Source of the DNA: Ischnura elegans
Taxonomy: Eukaryota > Arthropoda > Insecta > Odonata > Coenagrionidae
Reading direction: 5' to 3'
Assembly: GCF_921293095.1 (NCBI RefSeq)
Contig: NC_060252.1
Location: 5,580,001 to 5,644,000, forward strand
Length of the DNA: 64,000 bases
The position numbers and the translations under genes are program-made. The notes beneath the pieces are model-generated. The model was not told the DNA's origin and did not search any database. It saw nothing but the letters and a program-made list of their open reading frames with translations. Positions within the stretch are counted from its first letter, which is position 1; each line of letters begins with the position of its first letter. This document shows positions 24,801 through 31,310 of the stretch, one piece after another.

Positions 24801-27800
24801 ACCCTACCAACTATCTCTTCCCTGAAAACATGGAGTTTGATCAAATGAGCCTCGGATGGAATCGTGGGATCCAGCTCTTAAGGGCGGGTGCCGTAGGTGG
24901 CAGCGAGGTCAGCAAGGTCCTCGGGGTCCTAATCATGCAAAATGCTGTATGGAGAGGGAGGATAGATATCTTGAGTCTATCCAAAGTGAGGAGGAAGGAC
25001 AGCGGGGACTACTGGAGTAACGGGTACTGGGTTATATATATAGTGGGGGGGAGGAAAGTCAACGAGGGGTGGCTTTGGGCCCGTATTCTTAGTCGACCCT
25101 GCATATCCATCCCTGCATATCCATCCCTGCATAACAAGAGGCCCCTACATATGTTTCTCAGTCGACCCTACATGCGTGGTGGGGGGGTGATTCCGTCGTC
25201 AAGTTCTCTGAAATGACGTAGATGATGGCACATCGCCAGTTTTCCTCTCTGGTTGCGTAATGAGACCTAACTACGAGACCAAGAAAAGACGTCCAATAAA
25301 TTTCGGGTGCATTGTTAGGGCAACAGCTCAAGGTAAATAAACAATCGGTGTCGTCTGCCAGGTGGTGTCAGTACATTAATTATTGCTACAAATAACTTTA
25401 TATCGAGCCAAAAGTAGAATCAATTGTCTTTAAATTACTTCAAAAGCAGTATGTACAAGATAAAGATAAGTATAGGGCAAATATGATCATTAATGTGAGA
25501 ACTTACATTGCATCATCAAGGTTCGTCATTCACTTTTTCCTTCCGTAGTTAAGTTTATTATGTGGCAAATAGCGGCATGAAAATATGTTTTTTATGGTTG
25601 TATGTAAACGATATTGGTTTCTCAAAAGCGTACCAAGTGCCAAACATGAAAAATATTAATATATATCCGCAAAAACAAGGTGATGTATACCACTATATTA
25701 TACCATAGAGTAAGTATATTCTTATATACTTACTCTATGATTGTAATTATTACACTTAAGCCAATTTTATTATTTAATTCACTTGGTGGGTATAATGTGG
25801 TAGTATTATTACCTTTCTCCTGTGTTTCTGTACGTTTTATAATGGTTCGTGTGGATTCGTCTCCCTTAATATCCATTTTAACATAGATTATTTAAACGAA
25901 GTGATCAGCAGACGAAATTTGGCTGCCATGTTTTTGTAGGGTGTAGGGCTGGTTCGGGTACCCTACATCAAGTAGGGCCCGTTTGGTTCCAAAAATGGCC
26001 ATATGTAGGGCTTGATGTGGCGTATGTAGGACGCGATCACTTTATGTATGGGCTGATGACGTATCCAGGGTCGGTTGGCCCTACAGGGTCGACGGGCCTT
26101 AGTATTAAGCGAGAAGATGGGTAAGAGTATGGTAGTTATAAATCAGGTAAGCAATAGAATTCTTGTGGTAGAAATTAAGGCACGACCAACCAACATTGTG
26201 ATGGTTCAAGTTTACATGCCCACTAGCAATCATATGGAGGAAGAAATAGATGAGGTGTATGAACAGCTCAAGAAAATAATTAGAGAAACTCCAGGTAAGA
26301 AAAATCTGGTAGTGATGGGAGACTGGAATGCTTCAGTAGGGGAAGGGAGAGATGGAAATGAAGTAGGAGAATTTTGATTAATAATTGGGAACAACAGGGG
26401 AGAGAAAGTAGCTGAATTTTGCAGGAGAAACAAGTTATTCATAACAAACACTTGGTTTAATCATCACAAAGGGCGAAGGTACACATGGAAAAGTCCAAAG
26501 GATATTGGGAGATATCAGATAGACTACATCATGGAAAGACAGAGGTTTAGGAATAGTGTGAAAAACTCGCGTAGCTTCCCTTCAGCAGATTCAGACCACA
26601 ACTTAGTACTTATGAAATGAAACGAAAGATTCAAAAGACTGGGGACCGATTGTGTAACTTTATGATCGAGCGTAATGATCTGGTTCCCATGGCGTTTATA
26701 TCAGCTGTTCAATAACAATTGAAGGAGCGATTGCGTAACCTTATGTTCAAATGTTTTCTGGCTCTTGATCGAAAGCATCTCGTCATCAGCACATCCCTTG
26801 ACGTTACGACCATCGCCAATCATTCGCAGGTGTGGTTTGGGATTGAATGTAAATGTTAACTCTATTTCATGGTGTCGTAAGATGTCCCTTTTTGGAATAA
26901 TGGGAATTTTGCGGAAATCGAGAGAGCACTTTGCGGTATGAAGGCTAGGAAAGCAGTGGGTGTGGACAATATCCCGTGTGAGCTCCGCAATACATTTTTG
27001 TGGCTGTACAAGCACTTTCTTGCCAAATTGCAATATTTGGGTACCTTGTGGAATTTTTTATTAAAAATTATATCAACAATTTTAATGAATCTTGAATCTT
27101 CATGGAATTTTATTGGAAGCAGCGAACGCACTATAGAACTTAGCTTTAGTTATGTGGACAAAAAAAAAGTTTTCTTTATTTCCCACTTGCTTTGATTAAC
27201 CTAGGCAACTTTTTTGTAAATTCCAGAAATATACTAACGCAACGGAGTAATAAACGAAAATTAACAAAGCACGTACATAGTACTCAAATACGCTAAAATA
27301 AGGCACCACTTATGACGTCAAACACGGACGGAAAAAATCGGCCTTGTCCGCTAAAACCTAGAAGTTACATCATTTTTCAATGAAAATTTTAACAATTTGT
27401 ACGTATTCTCTCGGCGTTTGAGTAAAGAAAGTAGGGTATAAAAGTATAGCAAGAGGAAGCATGAATGAATGAAGCAAGGGTTCACTCCGAATACGAAGCC
27501 GCGGCGCGCCGGGTCGGAAGACGGTCGGCCGCCGCGGTTGACGGCAAGGTACCCACTACGTAAGCTGAAACACAAAGGCATTAGAGCGACTTATCGACTT
27601 TAAGAACGATATTATTACATGAATTTCATGACAGCGCGTCTCTTGTCGGCAGTTTTCTGAATGTACTGGCCTAAACAGCTCTGTAACCGAAACTACTCGA
27701 CTCGAAATTCGTAATGCTGGTCGAAACACTCGCGTCGAATACCAACTACTCGACTCGACTTGAATTTTCGAGTACTCGCACATCCCTAGGCACAATTAAT

Positions 27801-29483
27801 ACAAATAAAAACACATAAAATTATAATGAAAACAAGAAAAAGTGTTTTATTCAAAAGAAATTGCAACATGATACAAGGCATACCACTACCTGTAGTTCAA
27901 CTGGGTAGGTCGACAAGGAAAAATAAGATAAAATTTTATGGAAATGTGATGTATAAGGTATAAAAAGCCTTTTGGCGATCCAAAATTACAAGCCCCCTCC
28001 ACCCCTGGCTTCCTGCCTCCTTGTTATGTATGGATAATAGGTCATGTAACGCTATTTCCCTTTGCAGAGCATTGACAACATGGTGTTACATCAACTGACT
28101 CGCAAAAATTTCACAAAAAGCGATTCACCCACGCCCCACTTTCCACACAACGTCCTCCCGCTAACTTCCCTGTCCAATCCACAACTCTAATCCCGAACCA
28201 TTCCTCAAACGCCTCCACTCTTTCCGCAGAGCACATATTACGCCATAATACCACGAAACTCCTACACGATTATCTCCTTCCAATAGAAAACGCTTCCCTT
28301 GACAATGGCAATCTCTCCGTGATATCCTTCCAACTATTGACGTTATCCTCCTATGCGAAGAAAAAATAGTTCCACCTGCTCCAGTATGGGTCTGATTATA
28401 TGCATATTATTTTCAACGTTAATGACACTTCTGTGTGCTCTTATACGAATACTTTGAGTGAACGAACAATGACTTTTGGTTAACACGAACAGAAATGAGA
28501 TGGCGAAAGATAGCACTTCGATGTAAAAATCGGCTAACACCCTTGCCAGAGCAGTGAAGTCTCAAAGAGATTCTAGACACACAACTACGAGAAGTCCATT
28601 ATTGACGACATTACGATTTTAACAGGCTCAATACTTAGCACTAAAAAAAGTATCACTCGATACGTTGATATCCATGGAATAATTTAAAAATAATCTTTCC
28701 TTAACAATATATTTTTTTTTCGAAATATAACGCTCAAATTAATTACCGTGAGGAATGACTTTCACCTCACAGGATTTTACTGCCATGGCAATGTCTGCGG
28801 ATTACGACTATCAGATAAGCTTGGTCCACATCAGTCAAAGTAAGCAAAACGCATCCAATGGGGAACAGCCGACACAAGTGAGAGGAAAATATTCGATGCC
28901 GTGAAATAAATTGGTTTAACTGGGTGAGAGCCTTTAAGTAGATTAGTTGCAGACATTTCAGGCGCTTCTAACGGCGAGGGGGCACAGAATAGTTTACCAT
29001 GCAGTTCATTTGCAGTTGGTTTTTTTTACACAAGCGTGACGTTTGGTTTCCCGCAATCGTTAAGGCAACAGATCGAGAGGGCATTACGTTTGCTTTCCAT
29101 CCAAATAAACCACATATCAATTAGCGAGAATCGAACCGGAATAATATCACAATGGTCGTATTGTTACGTAGGGGGGGTGGAGTAGTGTGAGGGCAGGTGG
29201 AGGGGGTGAGGCGGGCGGCGCGCGCATCCATACAACAATATCAACAATAAGAGCGGGGTTGTTGGTTGTTCATGTGTTTACGACGGTCATCTGGCGAATG
29301 CGTGTGTGCCAACGACAAGCAGCATAGGGATGTGGATATTATCCTACTTTCCACGCAGACAGACGGCTTCCTACAGCCGACGACTGTGGCGGCTCACCTG
29401 CAGAAACAAGTGACTGTCTCGTCGACGTCGAGGACCAGGCTGTCCATGGCGGTGGCATACTTGAGCGCCTTGCGACCGAACAT
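3508..29483 (-). CDS. Mob2: Mob2: MOB kinase activator 2 (whole gene, 5 coding exons)
   Basis: MOB proteins bind and activate NDR/LATS (AGC-type) kinases; Mob2 partners NDR/Tricornered in cell-shape and neuronal control (family knowledge). I joined five minus-strand exons: 29398-29483, 22485-22654, 20592-20688, 20274-20398 and 3508-3881. All junctions are GT-AG and codon phase is kept across every join, giving 852 nt (283 residues plus stop). The MOB fold is recognisable: a leader rich in Lys/Arg (KARRKEKE), the helix ending in NEWLASH, the zinc Cys pair in FCTMSGC, WFDEKGKK, FPTKY, FPSSFES, the zinc His pair in AHLYHCHF, and FDERFSLVDPKET. After the domain comes a Ser/Pro-rich tail of about 45 residues. 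The start ATG has an in-frame TGA 27 nt upstream. Alternative first exons are common in Mob2 genes and could exist here unseen. Both long introns are loaded with transposons. Confidence 0.93.
3882..4870 (-). other. Mob2 intron 4, proximal part: nothing specific seen
   Basis: AT-rich intronic sequence. I find no exon, no inverted repeat pair and no recognisable transposon end before the TIR that begins at about 4,871. Confidence 0.5.
4871..5253 (+). repeat. left terminal inverted repeat (outer part) of the THAP transposon
   Basis: About 383 bp that recurs in reverse complement at about 8797-9171 with only scattered substitutions. Matching landmarks include the GGGATCTGGATGCGGATGTT block, the tRNA-like segment and ATCAATTAATGGATTTTAAA. 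The arm is interrupted at about 5253 by a nested element and resumes at about 5977. Confidence 0.8.
5052..5130 (+). repeat. tRNA-like (pol III promoter-bearing) segment in left TIR
   Basis: An A-box-like TGGCAGTGCGG (5057-5067) is followed by a perfect B box GGTTCGAGTCC (5107-5117) about 50 bp later. The spacing suits a tRNA-Ser/Leu-derived SINE head rather than a true tRNA, because no good acceptor stem is visible. An inverted copy is in the right TIR. Confidence 0.55.
5254..5976. mobile_element. about 720-bp TIR element nested in the left TIR
   Basis: Its left end, TGTGCCTTACGACGCG with the following AATTAGAGGAC, recurs inverted at about 5935-5976. It sits exactly where the outer TIR is interrupted: flanks CCGAAT and AATGGGG restore the continuous CCGAATGGGG seen in the intact right TIR. 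There is no coding capacity. It is a non-autonomous element inserted later than its host. Confidence 0.6.
6204..6440 (+). pseudogene. THAP zinc-finger remnant of the transposase, first part
   Basis: The frame contains CTNTSCRNPSKVLF, then KRRKKWFRAARRDF and finally CCEHHF. This is the C-x2-4-C...W...C-x2-H layout of the THAP DNA-binding domain, with its central Trp and final HF. The reading ends at a plausible donor, AAG|GTATTT. THAP domains in transposases recognise transposon ends. The pieces downstream are frameshifted, so this is scored as a broken gene. Confidence 0.7.
6733..6918 (+). pseudogene. transposase remnant, second exon (post-THAP segment)
   Basis: The acceptor TTCATAG|ATGG leads into a frame reading ENVMRCNMVGGHKLLKK and then FPHVIGCQEDRQRAF. 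This resembles the MGG-x-LKK and PHxF-x-CQxDR segments that follow THAP domains in insect transposon-derived proteins. Joining in phase to the first exon needs loss of one base near 6741, so a frameshift is likely. A donor-like GTAAGT is at about 6917. Confidence 0.5.
7186..7331. mobile_element. about 146-bp MITE with GGCGGATCCAG ends
   Basis: The left end GGCGGATCCAGTGGGGGGCA and the right end, whose complement reads CAGGGGCGGATCCAGGAT, form TIRs around an AT-rich core. It lies in an intron of the decayed THAP transposase. Short CAGGGGCGGATCCAG ends are typical of hAT-type MITEs. The target duplication is not clear. Confidence 0.6.
7740..8401 (+). pseudogene. transposase remnant, third exon (acidic linker plus HTH before DDE_4)
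   Basis: The acceptor TTTATTTTAG|GTTGAT opens about 220 codons ending at TGA (8399-8401). The start is acidic and Ser-rich. The end contains WFLHAMSLIMKYTKLGQRDF, ILAHTLKELIYWPD and LPIPF, the pattern of the helix-turn-helix region that precedes a DDE_Tnp_4 domain (LIxWP...LPxxF). The catalytic Asp/Glu-containing region is absent, replaced by the right TIR about 350 bp later, so the protein could not transpose anything. Confidence 0.6.
8750..9171 (-). repeat. right terminal inverted repeat of the THAP transposon
   Basis: Reverse complement of the left arm. It also contains the innermost TIR segment, seen as AATGGGGTGTTTGCAT on the complementary strand at about 8780-8797, which on the left side lies beyond the nested insertion at 5977-5992. 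This shows that the left arm was split after the transposon was formed. Confidence 0.8.
8920..8996 (-). repeat. tRNA-like segment in right TIR (inverted copy)
   Basis: Reverse-complement copy of the 5052-5130 segment, with the B box reading GGTTCGAGTCC on the minus strand. The presence of both copies means the pol III-like module belonged to the TIR before the last transposition or was homogenised between the arms. Confidence 0.55.
9889..9950 (+). repeat. CATCTACATCTACAT...CCGCAAGCCGCC repeat fragment
   Basis: The string CATCTACATCTACATAATA followed by CCCCGCAAGCCGCC and GGCGTGTGGC resembles a short interspersed repeat I know from many arthropod genomes (usual form ...CTCCGCAAGCCACC...GGTGTGTGGC). 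Only about 60 bp is recognisable. It supports an arthropod origin. Confidence 0.4.
10975..12813. mobile_element. 1.84-kb TA-flanked DNA transposon, non-coding
   Basis: Ends ACCGTATAAGCGCGTGTAAG and, inverted, CTTACACAAGCTTATACGGT are flanked by TA on both sides, as in Tc1/mariner-type insertions. The block GTGCGCCTCTTACAC is repeated subterminally, at about 11,034, 12,769 and 12,785, with its complement at about 10,988. No transposase is recognisable, so this is a decayed or non-autonomous copy inside the 9.4-13.3 kb element. Confidence 0.6.
12073..12369. mobile_element. 297-bp PIF/Harbinger-type MITE with TTA target duplication
   Basis: TTA at 12070-12072 and 12370-12372 flanks inverted ends GGCCCCTTGCACAC and (complement) GGTCCCTTGCACACGCACCG. 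Inside are further inverted ACCGG/CCGGT blocks that would fold into a long hairpin. TTA duplication with GG-CC ends fits a PIF/Harbinger MITE. Confidence 0.7.
13339..14224 (-). other. Mob2 intron 4: no feature seen
   Basis: AT-rich intronic DNA. Only short open frames are present, with no family resemblance, and I found no inverted ends. Confidence 0.5.
14225..14495 (-). repeat. inverted terminal arm of the Penelope-like element
   Basis: About 270 bp that is the reverse complement of 14,780-14,934 joined to 16,936-17,115, for instance GGGAGGCTCCTCCCCC-type and GTTGACCAATCC-type blocks. The match continues across the Harbinger insertion point, which shows the arm predates that insertion. Confidence 0.7.
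14252..14294 (-). ncRNA. hammerhead ribozyme motif, core-mutated (C3 to A)
   Basis: On the minus strand: stem I TTCAC (14290-14294), core ATGATGA (14283-14289) in place of CTGATGA, stem II with ACGT/ACGT, GAAA (14265-14268), a 3-bp stem III with AT loop, GTC (14257-14259), and stem I partner GTGAA (14252-14256). It is identical to the copy at 17,041 except for loss of the conserved first core C, which hammerheads need for cleavage. Confidence 0.6.
14508..14787 (+). pseudogene. GIY-YIG endonuclease remnant of a Penelope-like element
   Basis: A frame reads AVGQTG, then a stop in place of the next residue, then QFQERVKEH, followed by SQFATHLLDNNHQSDF and LDALEQMEIL. This is the GIY-YIG pattern of Penelope-like elements (YxGxTxR-F-x-R-x-EH ... 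HLL-x-xxH ... LE-x-EI). The first Tyr is replaced by Ala and there is an in-frame TGA at about 14,541, so the enzyme is dead. The frame runs into the terminal repeat. Confidence 0.7.
15096..15880 (+). pseudogene. Harbinger DDE transposase remnant (ORF1), frameshifted
   Basis: The first part reads KPRILSYVENVVGNYS, like the N-terminal segment of Harbinger nucleases. Later frames give VHDVQVLKNSRLS (HD of the first catalytic block), ADSAYGINEHLMVPFRDNG (the second Asp block), and LACCALHN near the end. Stops and frame changes separate these pieces, and about half of the expected length is missing. No active product is possible. Confidence 0.75.
16130..16345 (-). pseudogene. Harbinger second ORF remnant (Myb/SANT-like partner, C-terminal coil)
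   Basis: The minus strand, in more than one frame, gives PKKRRVDVIIEEF followed by a Lys/Glu-rich coil (RKKAKEEREKN, then RLEEKMELQ). This is like the C-terminal part of the DNA-binding partner protein that Harbinger elements encode in the opposite direction to the transposase. Only the tail remains. Confidence 0.5.
17041..17083 (+). ncRNA. minimal type-I hammerhead ribozyme motif in Penelope-like terminus
   Basis: In order: TTCAC (17041-17045, stem I), CTGATGA core (17046-17052), TGACGTCTAACGTT (stem II, ACGT/ACGT plus a G-U pair), GAAA (17067-17070), CCAT-GG (stem III of three pairs with the flanking A-U, 2-nt loop), GTC (17076-17078, predicted cleavage after C), then GTGAA (17079-17083), which pairs with TTCAC. 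All core positions match the consensus. Penelope-like elements are known to carry such short-stem-III hammerheads, which usually work as dimers. Confidence 0.75.
17116..17770 (-). other. Mob2 intron 4: no feature seen
   Basis: Unremarkable intronic sequence between the Penelope-like and pogo-like insertions. No exon or repeat end was found. Confidence 0.5.
17771..19720. mobile_element. 1.95-kb Tc1/pogo-like element with TACAGTAAAACCTCT ends
   Basis: TACAGTAAAACCTCTTTACA at 17771 mirrors AGAGGTTTTACTGTA ending at 19720, with TA at both termini. Subterminal sequences (GGAGGTTCACTATAAAGAGG on the left, several AGGTTCACTA-type repeats at 19,560-19,705) repeat the motif. AAACCTCT-type ends are typical of pogo-like transposons. 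No transposase is readable. Confidence 0.7.
19738..19830 (-). repeat. SINE body fragment
   Basis: About 90 bp (GGTAAGGAAAGAAAGGGATA ... GGACAACGGTGCTGTGGTAG) is nearly identical to 33,637-33,735. It ends in CCAGAAATCAGA, which also occurs in complement beside the tRNA-like head at 39,020. Together the three copies define a tRNA-derived SINE whose body is on the minus strand here. Confidence 0.55.
20274..20398 (-). CDS. Mob2: Mob2 coding exon 4
   Basis: The acceptor is TTTTCAG|GACATA and the donor TATG|GTAAGT. The exon encodes TYLWFDEKGKKTKVAAPQYI and continues to SIFPTKY. This matches the MOB2 segment that runs from the W-x-DE-GKK motif to the loop before the zinc-binding helix. Confidence 0.93.
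20592..20688 (-). CDS. Mob2: Mob2 coding exon 3
   Basis: The acceptor is TTTCAG|CGATTG and the donor CTTAG|GTAAGA. The exon encodes IAFFDHINLVYGTISEFC and MSGCPDM. The Cys-x4-Cys pair corresponds to the first two zinc ligands of MOB proteins, and YGTISEFCT is a family signature. The split codon at its 3' end joins exon 4 to give GLR-TYLWF. Confidence 0.93.
20689..22484 (-). other. Mob2 intron 2: no feature seen
   Basis: AT-rich intron. The stretch 22,140-22,270 is more GC-rich and purine-rich and contains short open frames, but I see no domain. A run of about 17 G (22,386-22,402) lies near the exon 2 donor. Confidence 0.5.
22485..22654 (-). CDS. Mob2: Mob2 coding exon 2
   Basis: The acceptor is TTGCAG|GAAAGCC and the donor CGCACA|GTGCGT. 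The exon encodes KARRKEKE through LPAGLDYNEWLASH, the N-terminal part of the MOB fold; human MOB2 has a closely similar stretch ending in NEWLAS. It is in phase with exon 1 (1 nt) and exon 3 (A plus CG gives Thr). A G homopolymer lies about 85 bp downstream in the intron. Confidence 0.93.
22655..23390 (-). other. Mob2 intron 1, proximal part: no feature seen
   Basis: AT-rich intronic DNA without a recognisable exon, repeat pair or transposon end. Confidence 0.5.
23391..24528. mobile_element. about 1.1-kb TIR element with CCCATACAGCAC ends
   Basis: ATCCCATACAGCACAGGAAG near 23,388 is mirrored by CTGTATGGGATAAATTTC near 24,525. Subterminal motifs with CGTGTA/TTTTTACACG occur on both sides. There is no coding content. 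The class is unknown. Confidence 0.4.
24620..25074 (+). pseudogene. LINE endonuclease ORF remnant, 5' part (RTE / CFDP2-like)
   Basis: Frames in this stretch give pieces such as LSLSKVRRKDSGDYWSNGYW followed by VIYIVGGRK, matching the exonuclease-endonuclease domain start of RTE-type LINEs (S-EVRW-x-x-SGDYWSxGYxVIYSGG). It stops abruptly at a TIR element and resumes at 26,098 in the continuing sequence (GVA-LVLSEK). Confidence 0.65.
25075..26097. mobile_element. 1.0-kb TIR element inserted in the LINE endonuclease
   Basis: It starts GGGCCCGTATTCTTAGTCGA and ends (complement) GGCCCGTCGACCCTGTAGGG. Removing it restores an open LINE frame, with TT(T/A) at both junctions. A second copy lies inverted at 34,470-35,100 and helps define the ends (GGGTCCGTATTATTAGTCGG). 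The type of target duplication suggests PIF/Harbinger, with no transposase. Confidence 0.6.
25704..25739. repeat. 36-bp near-perfect palindrome
   Basis: Two perfect 15-bp arms, CATAGAGTAAGTATA and its complement, surround TTCTTA. It is inside the 25.1-26.1 kb element and is not preserved in the 34.5-kb copy. Confidence 0.7.
26098..26640 (+). pseudogene. LINE endonuclease ORF remnant, 3' part (RTE / CFDP2-like)
   Basis: The frame reads KSMVVINQVSNRILVVEIKA, then QVYMPTSNHMEEEIDEVYEQ, VVMGDWNASVGEGRDGNEVG, a stop (TGA at about 26,376), then RRYTWKSP, YQIDYIM and FPSADSDHNLV. These are the GDWNA, YTW, IDYI and SDHN blocks of the AP-endonuclease-like domain in RTE-type LINEs. The in-frame stop and the following disruption show it is dead. 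Confidence 0.8.
26916..26995 (+). pseudogene. LINE reverse-transcriptase start fragment
   Basis: The frame EIERALCGMKARKAVGVDNI with PCEL matches the start of LINE reverse transcriptase domains (IxxMKxxKAxGxDxIPxEL). About 270 bp of unrelated sequence separates it from the endonuclease part, so it is probably the same LINE after deletion or rearrangement. Confidence 0.6.
27465..27790 (-). mobile_element. repeat with GATGTGCGAGTACTCG end, copy 1
   Basis: Read on the minus strand from 27,790 it begins GGATGTGCGAGTACTCGAAA and contains several ACTCGACTCGA repeats. It is about 330 bp long and matches 30,985-31,310 in the opposite orientation. Such ends are widespread in insect hAT-type elements. 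No coding sequence. Confidence 0.5.
27796..29397 (-). other. Mob2 intron 1, distal part: no feature seen
   Basis: Mostly AT-rich intron next to the first exon. No convincing exon or transposon end. The last 250 bp become GC-richer towards the promoter region. Confidence 0.5.
29398..29483 (-). CDS. Mob2: Mob2 coding exon 1 (start codon)
   Basis: The exon begins with ATG at 29481-29483, encodes MFGRKALKYATAMDSL and ends at the donor CTGCAG|GTGAGC with two bases of a split Arg codon. Those two bases join the single G that opens exon 2 to give CFC-R-KARRK, so the phase match is exact although the exons are 6.7 kb apart. An in-frame TGA 27 nt upstream fixes the start. The exon lies at the inner edge of a GC-rich stretch, as expected for a first exon. 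Confidence 0.85.
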
Positions 29484-30130
29484 CTTCCTCCTCCCGAGCT
29501 GTATATTTCACGAAAACGAGATCAAAGGCAGATGGAAACACACAAACAGGCTATTAAGTTAGTTGCGGTCGGCGCCGCGGGGCGCTGGGGCACACACGAC
29601 CCTTCCTCGCCGTCGGTCGCACCATCCAAGGGACGAAGCGCGTGTCATGAACACTGGCGTGACACACGAATTCACGTGAGCACACCGCACTGGCACTAGC
29701 GAAGAGAAGGAGGAGAATAAAGGAGGTGATGCAAGACGCACAACAAAAAGGACGAAACTACGACGGCCAGAGAAGAAGGCGACGACGTGGACGGAAGCGA
29801 AGAAGCCGGAGAGAGCCCACTCCCCTCCAGAGGGAGGGCGATGCGGAGGGAGCGTGGGTGGGAGGTGCCCCTCTCCTCCACTCCAACGATCACCACGCGA
29901 AGGGATGGGGGCGCATGCGCACTCAGCGCCCCCGCAAGCGACGACTCATGCGCCACCATCACCGCGAACGCACATCCAAACAAACAAACACGGAGAAAGG
30001 TGGGGGGGGGGGGGAGCGGCGGCTTGGCTTTGATTGCTCTACACAGCCGCCTCACGTGCCACGACCACCTGCAGCGCCCCCGCATAGCACTCGGCAAAAA
30101 AATAGGAAAGTCAATTGCTCACCACACACT
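29484..30130 (-). promoter_or_regulatory. Mob2: Mob2 5' leader and GC-rich promoter-like region
   Basis: Immediately upstream of the Mob2 start the local composition shifts from AT-rich to GC-rich, with many CpGs, for about 600 bp. This contrasts with the flanking introns. No convincing TATA box is visible. The short open frames on both strands here have no recognisable domain and are biased by composition. I infer the 5' UTR and transcription start lie here, because coding exon 1 ends at its inner edge. Confidence 0.5.
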
Positions 30131-30800
30131 CCACAAGGTCCGATATTGAAAATGAGAAACTATGAATGAAGCTAATACTGTTCTAGGCATCTACGGCACC
30201 ATTAACCAATAATAACAGCGTCGTCGGCTCATCTTTTGCCCTCCCCTCCCACCCCCTCCCCTTGCTTCTCAAAAGCACTCGTTTACCGCTCAACCCCAGA
30301 GATTTTCATGTACCATTACACATGAAAATAGGATAAAAGTCACAGTAGGTTCACGATGTTTATTTGAAAGTCAAGTGAAATTTCATCATAGTTCGGCAAA
30401 TATAGGAATATTTGGCGATTATATATATTAAAAAAGGAGAGAAAATATTTTTCGAGTTTTCTTGATACGTTTTTGGCGAGAAATACCACTCTCTTACCAC
30501 CAAACACCTAGCTATTGCTAAATCACAATATATCTGGTAATGCTGCGCAGTGCGCTGAAATAAAATAAGCAAGCCAAAAATTAAAATTTCGCTTTAAAAA
30601 ATTCAAGACAGAAATTAGAAATTCACAATTTAGACGATTCAAGTTGTACAAAAATGAATTTAATTTATTTTCAACGAGATTAATGAAATTTAAAAATTCA
30701 ATCAAAGTTGAACATTAGATTATGCAGAGCTACATGTTAACTTAATATAAATCATAAAACTTATTTCATTAAATTGTGATTTATTTTAAATAAGACCTTT
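30131..30800. other. upstream of Mob2: no gene seen
   Basis: AT-rich DNA just outside the GC-rich promoter-like region. Short open frames only. Confidence 0.5.
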
Positions 30801-30807
30801 TTACTAG

Positions 30808-30905
30808 TGATGGGTCGGTTCGATTCTCGACCAAGAACCGGAATCGAAAACGAGTACTTGCCAAAGTGAAAAATCGATTCCGATTCCAGTAGTACTTCAA
30901 ACCAC
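30808..30905 (+). mobile_element. hAT-like end fragment (GATGGGTCGGTTC)
   Basis: AGTGATGGGTCGGTTCGATT followed by CCAAGAACCGGAATCG resembles one end of a hAT-type MITE. The opposite end is not found, so this is a fragment or a recent deletion. Confidence 0.35.
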
Positions 30906-30984
30906 AAATTTATATACGACCGCGTTTCCAACAGTCATTCGAATTTTCGCGCCACGTAATCATAATAACAAAACACATATCTTG

Positions 30985-31310
30985 GAATGTGCGAGTACTC
31001 GAAAATTCGAGTCGAGTCGTTGGTACTCGACTCGAGCGTTTCGAGTAGCATTACGAATGTCGAGTCGAGTAGTTAAGGTTACAGAGCTTTCGTGGCTAGT
31101 AGGTCCAGCAATCTGCCGACAGGAAGCGCTATCATGAAACTCATGTAATAATACAGTTTTTAAAGCCGATAAGTCATTCTAATGCCTTGGCCTGGTAGTT
31201 TCAGCGGTTGCAGCTTGCTGTATACGCTATAGTTGTCGACGTGGGCGCCGAACGCCTTTAGATCATCCGCGGGGGCCGATCGTCTTCCGACCCGGCGCAC
31301 ACTGCTCCGA
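30985..31310 (+). mobile_element. repeat with GATGTGCGAGTACTCG end, copy 2
   Basis: Homologous along about 330 bp to 27,465-27,790 in inverted orientation. Shared blocks include ATGTAATAATA, GCCGATAAGTC and CTTCCGACCCGGCGC. The two copies flank the Mob2 first exon and promoter region. Confidence 0.5.

Noticed and set aside
29696..30169. Arg- and Pro-rich open frames in the GC-rich region upstream of Mob2
   Set aside because: Both strands are open at once, amino-acid bias follows GC content, and there is no recognisable domain.
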